Both the position numbers and the translations under genes were made by a program. Below, one piece after another: positions 36,374 to 44,750 of a stretch of 64,000 nt of DNA. Origin of the DNA: Treponema sp. CETP13. GTDB taxonomy: Bacteria; Spirochaetota; Spirochaetia; Treponematales; Treponemataceae. The notes under the pieces are model-generated. The model was not told the DNA's origin. It was given only the letters and a program-made list of their open reading frames with translations, and ran no database searches. Location of the stretch: assembly GCA_001885315.1 (NCBI GenBank), contig MLPZ01000001.1, positions 310,001 through 374,000 of the forward strand, in the 5' to 3' direction. Position 1 is the stretch's first letter, and every line of letters begins with the position of its first letter.

Positions 36374-37510
36374 CTATAAATGAGCAATTACAGTTTGTGT
36401 TAACTGACGTGCTTTCTCATCAAACAATAATACATCATCAAAGGTAACAGGATTTTTATGCCAATCAGCCTTTAAAACAGATTGTGTAACGATAGGAATA
36501 TCTGTAAATTTAATACTGTTTTGTAAAAAAGCAGCAACAGCAATTTCGTTGGCTGCATTATAAGCAATTGTATAAGCGCCTTTTGTTTCTAAAGCTTTGT
36601 AAGCCAGATTTAACATTGGAAAATCTTGAAGTCGTGGAGGAAAAAACTGTAAGTTTAAACCTTCTCCAGAAGGTTTACTTTTGCTTGCAGTTCCTATCAG
36701 CGCAGTCAAATCTAATTTTTCTAATGAATTTGGAACATATTCAGGCCAACTAAGAGCAGATAAAATCGGATGACGCATGTCTGGTTTTGAAAGTTGCCCA
36801 TAAAGAACTCCATCCTTTGTTTGAATTAATGAATGTATAATACTTTGCGGATGAACGGTTACTTTGATCTTATTTGCTGGTATATCAAATAATTTCGAAG
36901 CTTCTATGACTTCAAGTCCTTTATTTGCAAGGCTTGCAGAGTCAATAGTTATTTTTTGTCCCATGTCCCAAGTAGGATGTTTTAATGCATCTTCTGGTTT
37001 TATACTAGCAAGTTTGTCTTTTGGCCAGGTTCGAAATGGACCACCCGATGCTGTAATAATAATTGAATCAACTGCATCATGCCCATAATTTTCTATTAAA
37101 TTGAAAATTGCAGAATGTTCTGAATCGACAGGTAAAATGCGACAATGATTGGTACTAGCAAGTTTTTTTATAATCGAACCGGCCATTACAATTGTTTCTT
37201 TATTAGCTAAAGCTAAGTCAATGCCCTGCTGTAATGTGTATACAGATGGGGCTAAACCAGCAGCTCCAGCAATGCCATTTACAACAATATCAGCATCTGA
37301 ATTTGCAATGACTTTTTTTGAAGCGTTTTCATCTTCACTAGTTAATAAAGCATTTAAGCAATCAAATTCTTTAGAGATAGTATACAACTCTTTTCTTTTG
37401 GTATGAGCTGTAAGACCACAAACAGTAAATCGATCTGGAAATTCTCTTATAATATTTAAAGTACTTGTTCCTATTGAACCTGTACAACCTAAAACTACAA
37501 TTTTTTTCAT
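36374..37510 (-). CDS. dxr: 1-deoxy-D-xylulose 5-phosphate reductoisomerase
   Basis: This 378-residue NADPH-dependent enzyme makes MEP, the first committed step of the non-mevalonate isoprenoid pathway. The dinucleotide loop is VLGCTGSIGTSTLNI at the N-terminus; the metal-binding motif LPVDSEHSAIFN is near residue 127 and ITIDSASLANKGLEVIEA near residue 180. Length matches the family. It lies between cdsA and rseP, a conserved order. ispG of the same pathway is elsewhere in this window. Confidence 0.96.
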   Translation of the reverse strand: MKKIVVLGCTGSIGTSTLNIIREFPDRFTVCGLTAHTKRKELYTISKEFDCLNALLTSEDENASKKVIANSDADIVVNGIAGAAGLAPSVYTLQQGIDLALANKETIVMAGSIIKKLASTNHCRILPVDSEHSAIFNLIENYGHDAVDSIIITASGGPFRTWPKDKLASIKPEDALKHPTWDMGQKITIDSASLANKGLEVIEASKLFDIPANKIKVTVHPQSIIHSLIQTKDGVLYGQLSKPDMRHPILSALSWPEYVPNSLEKLDLTALIGTASKSKPSGEGLNLQFFPPRLQDFPMLNLAYKALETKGAYTIAYNAANEIAVAAFLQNSIKFTDIPIVTQSVLKADWHKNPVTFDDVLLFDEKARQLTQTVIAHL

Positions 37511-37521
37511 AAAATCCTAAT

Positions 37522-38367
37522 TTATACAAAGAAAAATAATATTAAAATATAATATATAGGAGCGGCAAACAAAATAGAATCTATTGAATCTAAAAGCCCA
37601 CCTCTTCCTGGCATAATTGTTCCTGAATCTTTTACACTAGCTGAGCGTTTAATAGCACTTTCTGCTAAATCACCGAGAATTGCAGAAATTGCTGTAAAAA
37701 ACCCTATTATAAAAATAGCAACGTAATTGCTATTAAAGATTGTTGGATAAAATTTGCAAAATAAAAAAGTAATTGCAATAGAAGAAATAATCCCACCTAT
37801 AAAACCAACAAGACTTTTTTTAGGGCTTACAGTTATTATACCCCGTGTTCCCTTGCCAAATAACACTCCAAAAAGCCATGCAAAAGAATCACAAGAAAAT
37901 ACAATAAGAAAAAATAAAATTAAAAATTCACGAGAGTAGTTTAGAACTGTAAGTTTTGTAATAAAAGTTAATAAAAAGGGGATGTAAAAAATAATGAAAA
38001 TTGTTGAAAATATCTTTTCTAGAACGCCTTCAAAATTTCCAGATTTGTTATTTGCTAAAATTTCCCAAGAAATAGAAAAAAGAATCGAAAATACAAAAAT
38101 CAAAGTAAGCCATTTTGCAGTAATACCACAGGACCATACACATAAATTAATGATAGATATAATAAAATTTAATCCCATTGGAATCCATAATGGCTGAACA
38201 TGGATTTTTTGTTTAAGTATCGTATAAAGTTCATGAGTTGCAATAAGTATAGCAATCATTACTGCGATTTGAAGAGGTAAATGATTATAAGACTCAAAGA
38301 AGACGAGAAGTATAATTAAGGGTACACCTATAAAAAAAACTAATAGTCGTTGAAAAACTTTATTCAT
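37522..38367 (-). CDS. cdsA: Phosphatidate cytidylyltransferase
   Basis: The 281-residue inner membrane enzyme makes CDP-diacylglycerol from phosphatidate and CTP. It has about eight membrane helices and the CDS signature near the C-terminus: SASVKDSGTIMPGRGGLLDS, with the catalytic Asp residues in KDSG and LLDSIDS. The ATG at 38367 (MNKVFQRLL) is preferred to a longer frame because AGGAA precedes it and it overlaps the uppS stop, giving translational coupling. Its position between uppS and dxr is typical. Confidence 0.93.
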   Translation of the reverse strand: MNKVFQRLLVFFIGVPLIILLVFFESYNHLPLQIAVMIAILIATHELYTILKQKIHVQPLWIPMGLNFIISIINLCVWSCGITAKWLTLIFVFSILFSISWEILANNKSGNFEGVLEKIFSTIFIIFYIPFLLTFITKLTVLNYSREFLILFFLIVFSCDSFAWLFGVLFGKGTRGIITVSPKKSLVGFIGGIISSIAITFLFCKFYPTIFNSNYVAIFIIGFFTAISAILGDLAESAIKRSASVKDSGTIMPGRGGLLDSIDSILFAAPIYYILILFFFV

Positions 38368-39094
38368 CGTTATTTCCTGTTGTATAACCACCAAATCGGC
38401 GATCTTTATTTTGATACGATGCAATCGATTTATAAAATTCGTCTGGTGTATAATCTGGCCAAAGTATATCAGAAAATTCAAATTCAGAATAGGCAGAATG
38501 CCACATTAAAAAATTACTTAAACGTTTTTCTCCACCTGTACGAATTATCAAATCTGCATCAGGCATTTCTGGTATATCTAGAAATGAAGAAAAATTTTCT
38601 GAAGTTAATTTTTCTGAAGAAAAATCCTTATCTGAAGTTAATTTTTTTATTGCTCTTATTATTTCATCTCTTCCACCATAGTTTATAGCAAAAATTAAAT
38701 TAAGTCCGTCGAAATCTTTACTTGCATTTTGTACATCATAAATTTCTTTCTGGACATCTTTTGGCAAACCATTAATGTCTCCAGAAAAAAGAACTCGCAC
38801 TCTGTCAGCTTTATATCGCTCAAATTCTTTTCTTAAATTATTTTTAAGTAAAAACATAAGAAAATTTACTTCTTGTTCTGATCGTTTCCAATTTTCTGTA
38901 GAAAATGTATACAATGTTAAATATTTTATATGCGCTTTTCCAGCTGCTTTAATAATTTCTCTAGCTGTATTCATTCCTGCTTTATGTCCAGAACTACGAG
39001 GTAATTTCCTTTGTTGAGCCCAGCGACCGTTTCCGTCCATGATTATTCCAACATGTGTAGGAACAGTCGCTAAGTTTAGATTAGAAAGTTGCAT
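38360..39094 (-). CDS. uppS: Isoprenyl transferase (undecaprenyl diphosphate synthase)
   Basis: This 244-residue cis-prenyltransferase makes the C55 lipid carrier for cell wall synthesis. IIMDGNGRWAQQR with the catalytic Asp is near residue 18, YLTLYTFSTENWKRS near 59, and the isoprenoid-contact segment DADLIIRTGGEKRLSNFL near 185. The ATG shares a base with the frr stop and the stop overlaps cdsA. It links the isoprenoid pathway (dxr downstream) to cell wall supply. Confidence 0.95.
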   Translation of the reverse strand: MQLSNLNLATVPTHVGIIMDGNGRWAQQRKLPRSSGHKAGMNTAREIIKAAGKAHIKYLTLYTFSTENWKRSEQEVNFLMFLLKNNLRKEFERYKADRVRVLFSGDINGLPKDVQKEIYDVQNASKDFDGLNLIFAINYGGRDEIIRAIKKLTSDKDFSSEKLTSENFSSFLDIPEMPDADLIIRTGGEKRLSNFLMWHSAYSEFEFSDILWPDYTPDEFYKSIASYQNKDRRFGGYTTGNNDE

Positions 39095-39648
39095 TATCCT
39101 TCCAAGATATCTTTTTCTTTTGCTTCTAAGATTTTATTTATTTCGGCAATATAATTATCTGTAGATTTTTGAATATGTTCTTCAAAAACTTTTAATTGAT
39201 CTTCAGTTATCTCGGAGTTTTTTTCTTGTTTTTTTAATTCATCATTTGCATCACGGCGAATATTTCTAATTGCAATACGAGATTGTTCTGCAATGTTTTT
39301 TGCTTGTTTTACAAGTTCTTTTCTTCTATCAGCGGTTAAAGCTGGAATTGAAATTCTTACTACTTTACCGTCGTTTGAAGGATTTAATCCCAAATCAGCA
39401 GTTTGGATTCCTTTTTCTATTTCAGAAATAAGAGTTTTGTCGAAAGGTTGAATGAGAACAGATCTTGCTTCTGGTATTGAAATCGTAGAAACCTGGTTTA
39501 GTGGAGTGGGGGTACCATAATAATTTACTCGAACTTTATCAAAAATTGCAGCAGAGGCACGTCCTGTCCGAATAGCATTAAGTTCTTCTTGTAAATTTGC
39601 TATACTTTTTTTCATCCTGTTACTGGCTGAATCCTGAATGTCTGACAT
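39094..39648 (-). CDS. frr: Ribosome recycling factor
   Basis: This 184-residue protein releases ribosomes from mRNA after termination together with EF-G. It starts with a long helix (ANLQEELNAIRTGRASAAIFD), the signature of the family, and contains YYGTPTPLNQVSTISIPEAR. Length is normal. It lies 90 nt after tsf, with a terminator-like hairpin between; pyrH, which usually sits here, is absent. Confidence 0.96.
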   Translation of the reverse strand: MSDIQDSASNRMKKSIANLQEELNAIRTGRASAAIFDKVRVNYYGTPTPLNQVSTISIPEARSVLIQPFDKTLISEIEKGIQTADLGLNPSNDGKVVRISIPALTADRRKELVKQAKNIAEQSRIAIRNIRRDANDELKKQEKNSEITEDQLKVFEEHIQKSTDNYIAEINKILEAKEKDILEG

Positions 39649-39689
39649 TTTATCTCCTATAAATACTTAAATTGAATGTTCATAAAACT

Positions 39690-39711
39690 AAGCCTGCCTT
39701 TCGGCAGGCTT
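39690..39711 (-). terminator. Hairpin between tsf and frr
   Basis: A perfect 9-bp stem (39690-39698 with 39703-39711) closes a GAAA tetraloop on the minus strand and is followed by AGTTTT. It probably stops part of the transcripts after tsf, setting ribosomal-protein levels apart from the downstream envelope genes. Confidence 0.7.
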
Positions 39712-39738
39712 TAAGTTGCTTCAAAAAAAAGTAATTAA

Positions 39739-40575
39739 TTATTGACCAAGCTGAAAACTTACAACTTTTTCGAGTGTGAGTTTAGCATTGGTTTCTTTAG
39801 CAATCTGTTCTAATTTTTTAGCAACAGATACTTTATCATCTTTTACAAATGGTTGATCCATAAAACAGATAGATGCAAGATGTTTTTTAAGTTTACCTTT
39901 TACAATACCTTGTTTTACATTATCAGGTTTATCCATATCTGCTACTTGACTCATGAATATTTCTTTTTGTTCAGCAATGTATTTTTCATCTACATCATCT
40001 TCTTTTATAAAAGCTGGCATAAAAGCAGCAATATGTAAACAGCAATCATAAGCGAATTGTTTTACTGTATCATCTTCAGCAGCACTTGCAGAATCAGTTG
40101 AAATAAGAACTAATACTCCAGTTTTTGCATCACTATGTACATAACTTGAAAGAACAGACCCTGTAGGAACATCAATTGCAACGAGACGTTTAACACTCAT
40201 GTTTTCACGTATCTTTATCTGAAGCTCTTCAATCATTTTTTCAAGGTTTTCATTTACTTCAGTATAACCTTTTGCCAAGGCCTCAGTACAAATTGATTCT
40301 CCTAGCGCAATAAATTCTTTGTTATTAGCTACAAAATCTGTTTCACAAGTTAACTCAAGCATTACTGTTCGAGAACCTTCATTTTTAACAAATATTCGAC
40401 CTTCTAGAGTTTCTTTATCAGCGCGTTTTGAAACAGCTGCTAAGCCTTTTTCTTTAAGAAATTTTACAGCTTCAGCTTCATCCCCGTTGCATGCTACAAG
40501 AGCTTTTTTACAGTCCATCATACCAGCACCTGTTTTTTCACGAAGTGCTTTAACGTCAGCGGCTTTTATATTCAT
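39739..40575 (-). CDS. tsf: Elongation factor Ts
   Basis: This 278-residue guanine nucleotide exchange factor reactivates EF-Tu. The N-terminal domain starts NIKAADVKALREKTGAGMMD (UBA-like), followed by CKKAL and LKEKGLAAVSKRADKETLEG; the TDFVANN motif is near residue 80. Length is typical. It is 9 nt downstream of rpsB in the classic pair. Confidence 0.96.
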   Translation of the reverse strand: MNIKAADVKALREKTGAGMMDCKKALVACNGDEAEAVKFLKEKGLAAVSKRADKETLEGRIFVKNEGSRTVMLELTCETDFVANNKEFIALGESICTEALAKGYTEVNENLEKMIEELQIKIRENMSVKRLVAIDVPTGSVLSSYVHSDAKTGVLVLISTDSASAAEDDTVKQFAYDCCLHIAAFMPAFIKEDDVDEKYIAEQKEIFMSQVADMDKPDNVKQGIVKGKLKKHLASICFMDQPFVKDDKVSVAKKLEQIAKETNAKLTLEKVVSFQLGQ

Positions 40576-40584
40576 GTCTTACTC

Positions 40585-41469
40585 CTAGTCCTGATAAAGT
40601 TTATCTTCACCAACAAGTTTTTCAGCAACAGTTTTTTCTTCTTCTACTGGAGCTTTTTTCTCTTCTTCTTTGCTTGGATCATAATTGCTGTAATCTATAA
40701 TTTCTTCATCATCAGGTTTGACTATAGCATCTGTAGATACTTCATCATCATCTTCTTCTTGTAAGTTTTCGATGATTTTAAGTCCATTTTCGTTATCTGC
40801 TTCAATAACAGCATTTGCAATTACAGACGTAAACAAAGAAATAGCACGAATTGCATCATCATTTCCTGGAATAGGATAGTCGATACCATCAGGGTTTCCG
40901 TTTGTATCAACAATAGCAACTACAGGTATACCCATGCGCTTTGCTTCTGCTACGGCAATTTGTTCCTTGTATGTATCAATAATGAAAATAATTCCTGGAA
41001 GTTCTTTCATTTCTTTGATACCACCAAGATTTTTTTCTAATTTGGCTTTTTCTTTTTGAAACTGAGCTATTTCTTTTTTAGTGATATTTTCGTATGTACC
41101 ATCAATTTCCATCTTTTCTAGTTTTTTTAAACGTAGAATAGATTTTTTAATAGTAGTGAAATTTGTAAGCATCCCACCAAGCCAACGATTGTTTACATAA
41201 AATTGGCCACAACGTTCTGCATCTGTTGCAATAGCTTGTTGTGCTTGTTTTTTTGTTCCTACGAAAAGAACTGATTTTCCTGAAGCTGAAACTTTATGAA
41301 CTGCGTCATATGCTTCTTTTATTGCAGACATTGTTTTCTGCAAGTCAATTATATGAATCCCATTTCTTTCTGCGAAGATATATTTCTTCATTCTAGGATC
41401 CCAGCGCTTAACCTGGTGACCAAAATGTACACCTGATTCAAGCAAACTCTTCATGGTTACTACTGCCAT
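40585..41469 (-). CDS. rpsB: 30S ribosomal protein S2
   Basis: The 294-residue protein has the complete S2 fold ([52 protein letters not shown]) plus an acidic C-terminal extension of about 60 residues (Glu/Asp-rich, with [14 protein letters not shown]) beyond E. coli S2. GGAGAAATC precedes the ATG. The 157-nt gap upstream, toward maf, should hold the promoter; the best candidate on the minus strand is TTGTCC then TTAGAT, which is weak. Confidence 0.96.
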   Translation of the reverse strand: MAVVTMKSLLESGVHFGHQVKRWDPRMKKYIFAERNGIHIIDLQKTMSAIKEAYDAVHKVSASGKSVLFVGTKKQAQQAIATDAERCGQFYVNNRWLGGMLTNFTTIKKSILRLKKLEKMEIDGTYENITKKEIAQFQKEKAKLEKNLGGIKEMKELPGIIFIIDTYKEQIAVAEAKRMGIPVVAIVDTNGNPDGIDYPIPGNDDAIRAISLFTSVIANAVIEADNENGLKIIENLQEEDDDEVSTDAIVKPDDEEIIDYSNYDPSKEEEKKAPVEEEKTVAEKLVGEDKLYQD

Positions 41470-41626
41470 GATTTCTCCTTCACGTTGAGTTATGCTATTA
41501 ATTCAATTAAGCAAAACTCGCCATTCTCTATGTCTCGATACGGTAGTATAAAAAAATTATTCTACTCGAACGGAAGATTACAAAAAACTAATAAAATCTA
41601 ACAAATTTAAAAGTTTTAGGACAAAA

Positions 41627-42217
41627 TTATTGTATAAAATCATAACCTTGTTCGCTGATTATGTCATAAAATTCTGATATAGGCAACCCCATAATAGAAC
41701 TGTATGATCCTTCTATTTTGGAAATAAAACATTGTGCCAAACCCTGGATTCTATATCCTCCTGCAACGCCATGCCATTCACCAGTATTTATATACCAATC
41801 CAGTTCTTTTTCAGAAAGTTTCTTAAAAGTAACTAAATTTTTACTTGTTTTAGTTTCTAGATATTGAAGTTCTCCATTGAATAAAGCTATTCCTGATATT
41901 ACTTCATGTTGTTGGCCTGAAAAAGTTTGTAAAAATGATTTTGCTTCTTCTGCGTCGCGAGGTTTCCCATACATTTTGTTATTAAATATAATTGATGTAT
42001 CGGCGCCAAATATCCAACCAACTTGTTGATTTGCAGGAAACATTCTAACAACTGAACGAACTTTTTGAGCTGCAAAATATTCAGGTGCTTCTTGTAAACT
42101 GATATTATCAGGCTTTGTTTCTTCAAAGTCCGATGCCATTACTTTAAAGGGAATATTTAGTTGTTTAAATATTTCCTGACGACGAGGAGATGATGATGCT
42201 AAAATAATTGGTTCCAT
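41627..42217 (-). CDS. Maf family nucleoside triphosphate pyrophosphatase
   Basis: This 196-residue protein is a house-cleaning pyrophosphatase acting on dTTP/UTP or modified nucleotides. The N-terminal signature ILASSSPRRQEIFKQL is intact, as are VMASDFEETKP and the catalytic Asp in WIFGADTSIIF, with GVAGGYRIQGLAQCFI near residue 150. The ATG is only 3 nt from the mature 3' end of the tRNA-Arg gene and no Shine-Dalgarno fits outside the tRNA, so translation must rely on the uncut precursor or on a leaderless message after tRNA processing. Confidence 0.9.
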   Translation of the reverse strand: MEPIILASSSPRRQEIFKQLNIPFKVMASDFEETKPDNISLQEAPEYFAAQKVRSVVRMFPANQQVGWIFGADTSIIFNNKMYGKPRDAEEAKSFLQTFSGQQHEVISGIALFNGELQYLETKTSKNLVTFKKLSEKELDWYINTGEWHGVAGGYRIQGLAQCFISKIEGSYSSIMGLPISEFYDIISEQGYDFIQ

Positions 42218-42220
42218 AAA

Positions 42221-42294
42221 CGCGAAATACAGGATTCGAACCTGCCGCCTGCTCCTCCGGAGGGAGCCGCTCTATCCAAATGAGCTAATTTCGC
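42221..42294 (-). tRNA. tRNA-Arg (anticodon CCG)
   Basis: The 74-nt gene folds into a full cloverleaf: acceptor GCGAAAT pairing with ATTTCGC, D arm closed by GCTC/GAGC, anticodon stem GCTCC/GGAGC with loop CTCCGGA (anticodon CCG, reading CGG), and a T arm with GCAGG, loop TTCGAAT, CCTGT. The discriminator base is G and CCA is not encoded. The maf ATG follows after 3 nt. Confidence 0.95.
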
Positions 42295-42299
42295 AATAC

Positions 42300-42331
42300 A
42301 AAAAAAGCCGTCTTTGTTTTAAAAAAGACGG
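42300..42331 (-). terminator. Terminator after the HEAT-like gene, next to tRNA-Arg
   Basis: An 8-bp stem (42324-42331 with 42308-42315 on the minus strand) is followed by C and seven T. It ends 5 nt before the tRNA 5' end, leaving no room for a separate promoter in between. Confidence 0.75.
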
Positions 42332-42356
42332 ATTAAATTTGATTGTATTATATTTT

Positions 42357-43076
42357 TTATTCTTCGGTTAATGATAGGGTTTTTAATAAATCACGTGCTT
42401 TTGTTCTAATTGGTGTAACATAACGGTAATTTGCTGAAATTTGAGCAATAGAATTAATTACAGCTTCTTGACCCTCTTTTGTTTTAATAGTATCAAAAAG
42501 CATTTCATATGTATCAAGAACTTCATAAGCAAGACTATCTGTTGGATTTACTATAGAATAACGGTGTTCAACCCAAGCTATAGCATTTGTCACTTCATTG
42601 TTTTTGTTAATGCCAATTTTTCCTAATGATCGTACAGCACTAGAAAGAACCATTGGTTCAGTTTCAGCATTTACTATTTTTAATAGAGTTTCTTCTGCAT
42701 TTTGAGTTTTTATTTCTCCCAACATTTCACAAGCTTTACTTCGAATTTGTGGGTAGTTATTGGTTAATCTATTTGCTTTTCTTGTTTCTTTGAGAATGCC
42801 TTCTCCTGCTAAATCTTGGAGAGCACTTTCTATTTCTGGGCTTGAATGGCCTTCACTTAATGCATCTTCTATATGTTGCAAGGCAACAAGTTTTGTGTCA
42901 AAATTATCGGAATTTGCTAATTCTCTAATAACAACATCTTCTACTGTTCTTAAATATTCCTGTTCAACAGTAACCTCTGATTTTTCATTGTCTTCTGCAA
43001 CTGTATTTTGAGCAAAAGTAATAGAAATAGCGAAAAAAGTTATCAAAAAAAGATTGATAATCTTGTTGTATTTCAT
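42357..43076 (-). CDS. Exported HEAT-repeat-like protein
   Basis: This 239-residue protein has a signal peptide (IINLFLITFFAISITFAQ) and then paired helices in a HEAT-like pattern: DNFDTKLVALQHIEDAL, QIRSKACEMLGEIKTQNAEE, AVRSLGKIGINKNNEVTNAI, and PIRTKARDLLKTLSL at the end. Such solenoids mediate protein contacts. A strong AGGAGG precedes the ATG. It stands alone on the minus strand and ends at a terminator. Precise function not recognised. Confidence 0.72.
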   Translation of the reverse strand: MKYNKIINLFLITFFAISITFAQNTVAEDNEKSEVTVEQEYLRTVEDVVIRELANSDNFDTKLVALQHIEDALSEGHSSPEIESALQDLAGEGILKETRKANRLTNNYPQIRSKACEMLGEIKTQNAEETLLKIVNAETEPMVLSSAVRSLGKIGINKNNEVTNAIAWVEHRYSIVNPTDSLAYEVLDTYEMLFDTIKTKEGQEAVINSIAQISANYRYVTPIRTKARDLLKTLSLTEE

Positions 43077-43165
43077 ACATCCTCCTAATAAACTTCTTTT
43101 TATTGGTTGTTTTTTAAGTCATTATATCTATAATTATAAACTAATAGCAAGAAAAAAACAAATAG

Positions 43166-43762
43166 TTATGTTTCTAATTTTAGGAACCATTTACCATCTA
43201 TTTTTTTAAAACTATAGAATATAGCATCGCTATCCTCTCTGACTTGAACTGCTCGTACATAATCCTTGGATAAGTATCTAATTTCAGTTACCTCTCTTCC
43301 CAATCTAGCAGGAATAAAAATTAATTTAAAATAATCCTCAAGTGAAGTTAGTGTGTACCCTGAAATTGGAAGTTTTTTAGAAATCATGGCCAAGTTAGAG
43401 GGATTACTCCAATAGGTTATCGAAGATTTAGTAAGATATTTTGTCCATGATTCATAATCTTTTTTTGCCATTATAATATTAAGTTCTTTTATAATTTCTA
43501 ATATTGCTTTTTTATCTTCTTGAAATGTATCTTCAGAAATCTCATTTTTTAGATTTGTCGTAGATCTATTAAATTCATCTGAATGTATATTTTTTTCAAG
43601 CTGTTTTGGCTCAATAATTTGATTAGACTCTGTAATAAGATTATTTTTTGAGTCTACACTCTCATTTATAGTTTGGGATTTACTGCTAGTCGATTTACAT
43701 GAAACAGCAAAAAAAAGAGTCAAGCAAATTAGACAAAATAATAATTTAATAGTTTGTTTCAT
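43166..43762 (-). CDS. Lipoprotein of unknown function
   Basis: The 198-residue product has a lipoprotein signal ending in the lipobox FFAVSC, so it is anchored in a membrane by Cys19. A Ser/Asn/Glu-rich linker (about 20-70) precedes a compact domain (about 75-198, from EDKKAILEIIKELNIIMAKK to KKIDGKWFLKLET) with the feel of a small alpha/beta scaffold such as an NTF2-like fold, but this is uncertain. The ATG at 43762 is chosen because a longer TTG frame disrupts the signal sequence. Its promoter sits 7 nt upstream, predicting a leaderless message. Confidence 0.65.
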   Translation of the reverse strand: MKQTIKLLFCLICLTLFFAVSCKSTSSKSQTINESVDSKNNLITESNQIIEPKQLEKNIHSDEFNRSTTNLKNEISEDTFQEDKKAILEIIKELNIIMAKKDYESWTKYLTKSSITYWSNPSNLAMISKKLPISGYTLTSLEDYFKLIFIPARLGREVTEIRYLSKDYVRAVQVREDSDAIFYSFKKIDGKWFLKLET

Positions 43763-43769
43763 AGATATT

Positions 43770-43798
43770 ATAATACTATGGTTGTTTGAATCCGTCAA
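43770..43798 (-). promoter_or_regulatory. Promoter of the lipoprotein gene, abutting the ATG
   Basis: On the minus strand TTGACG (43798-43793) and TATTAT (43775-43770) are 17 bp apart; 7 nt separate the -10 box from the ATG at 43762. No Shine-Dalgarno is present. Confidence 0.6.
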
Positions 43799-43841
43799 AT
43801 GAAATAATTAGAATAATCACTATTTCTAAGTCATCTAGGAC

Positions 43842-43871
43842 TTGACCTCATTGCATTACTAATTATATAAA
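43842..43871 (+). promoter_or_regulatory. Promoter of coaD, abutting the ATG
   Basis: TTGACC (43842-43847) is followed by TATAAA (43866-43871) at 18 bp or TATATA (43864-43869) at 16 bp. The -10 box ends 6-8 nt before the ATG at 43878, with no Shine-Dalgarno. Confidence 0.6.
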
Positions 43872-43877
43872 TAACCT

Positions 43878-44369
43878 ATGATTAATGCATTATATCCTGG
43901 ATCTTTTGATCCGCCAACTTTTGGGCATCTTAATATAATTGAGCGTTCACATGATCTGTTTACTCATTTAGATATAGTTATAGCAGTTAATAAAAACAAA
44001 AAGTATTTATTTTCTGCACAAGAAAGACTGGACTTAATGACAAAATTAGTAAGCAAATATAATAATGTTTCTGTGCATTTATGGGACAAACTCATTGTAG
44101 ATTATGCACAAGAACATAACGCAAATGTTCTTTTACGCGGGATTAGGAATTTTACCGATTTTGCTTATGAATTTGATTTGTCACAATTAAATAGAGGATT
44201 AAATGGCAATATAGAAACATTATTTCTTCCAACTGTGCATGAATTTTCTGTTCTAAAGTCAAGCTCAATAAAAGAATTGGCTTCTTTTGGAGGCGATGTT
44301 TCAAAAATGGTTCCTAAAATTGTTGATGAAGCGTTAAAACGAAAATATGGATTTGAAAAAAAGCTGTAA
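43878..44369 (+). CDS. coaD: Phosphopantetheine adenylyltransferase
   Basis: This 163-residue cytoplasmic enzyme makes dephospho-CoA from phosphopantetheine and ATP. The nucleotidyltransferase signature YPGSFDPPTFGHLNIIERS (TxGH-type: TFGH) opens the protein, LLRGIRNFTDFAYEFDLSQL is the substrate region, and SSSIKELASFGGDVS matches the C-terminal motif. Length is exact for the family. It is a single-gene unit, leaderless by prediction, ended by a terminator. Confidence 0.95.
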   Translation: MINALYPGSFDPPTFGHLNIIERSHDLFTHLDIVIAVNKNKKYLFSAQERLDLMTKLVSKYNNVSVHLWDKLIVDYAQEHNANVLLRGIRNFTDFAYEFDLSQLNRGLNGNIETLFLPTVHEFSVLKSSSIKELASFGGDVSKMVPKIVDEALKRKYGFEKKL

Positions 44370-44394
44370 AACGACTAAAAAAGTTGTTTTTTTT
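44368..44394 (+). terminator. Terminator after coaD
   Basis: An 8-bp stem with one G-T pair (44368-44375 with 44383-44390, loop 7) runs into eight T. It overlaps the coaD stop codon. Confidence 0.7.
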
Positions 44395-44434
44395 AATAAT
44401 GCATGACAAAATAGCAAAAAATGTGATTTTGTTA

Positions 44435-44463
44435 TTGACAAATTTAAAATAACTGTTTAATAT
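44435..44463 (+). promoter_or_regulatory. Strong promoter P1 of rpmF-acpP
   Basis: TTGACA (44435-44440) and TAATAT (44458-44463) are 17 bp apart; the -35 is perfect and the -10 near perfect. This is among the best promoters in the window, fitting a ribosomal protein and acyl carrier protein operon. Confidence 0.7.
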
Positions 44464-44468
44464 CATGA

Positions 44469-44498
44469 TTGACACTTGGGTAATGAATGTGATATGTT
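44469..44498 (+). promoter_or_regulatory. Possible second promoter P2 of rpmF-acpP
   Basis: A second perfect TTGACA (44469-44474) is followed by TATGTT (44493-44498) at 18 bp. The -10 is weaker than that of P1, 34 bp upstream. Confidence 0.4.
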
Positions 44499-44542
44499 AA
44501 ATCTGTTACATTAATATCAAATTATATAGCGAGGTTAAATAT

Positions 44543-44731
44543 ATGGCAGTACCAAGATCGAAAACTTCAAAAGCCAGAACTCGAAGAAGAAAGACTATCA
44601 ATATGAAATTGACAGCTCCGACACTTACAGAGTGCAACAATTGTGGTAATCTAATAATGTCACATCGTGTATGTCCTAAATGTGGATTTTACGGTGGACG
44701 TCAAGTAATTACCCCAGAAAGCGATGGCTAA
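44543..44731 (+). CDS. rpmF: 50S ribosomal protein L32
   Basis: This 62-residue protein starts MAVPRSKTSKARTRRRKT and contains a four-Cys zinc ribbon (CNNCGNLIMSHRVCPKCGFY), so it is the zinc-binding form of L32. It is the first gene of rpmF-acpP; plsX and fabH, often between them, are missing here. A GAGG Shine-Dalgarno precedes the ATG. Its last codons overlap an out-of-frame ATG that is not the acpP start. Confidence 0.96.
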   Translation: MAVPRSKTSKARTRRRKTINMKLTAPTLTECNNCGNLIMSHRVCPKCGFYGGRQVITPESDG

Positions 44732-44750
44732 CGAATTAGGAGACAAAAAA

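Noticed and set aside
41470-41626. rpsB promoter and leader motif
   Set aside because: Only weak boxes (TTGTCC then TTAGAT on the minus strand) and no clear hairpin; not strong enough to list as a feature.
44724-44750. Upstream ATG for acpP overlapping the end of rpmF
   Set aside because: It would place AGGAGA inside the coding part; the ATG at 44751 has correct spacing and gives the normal ACP N-terminus.
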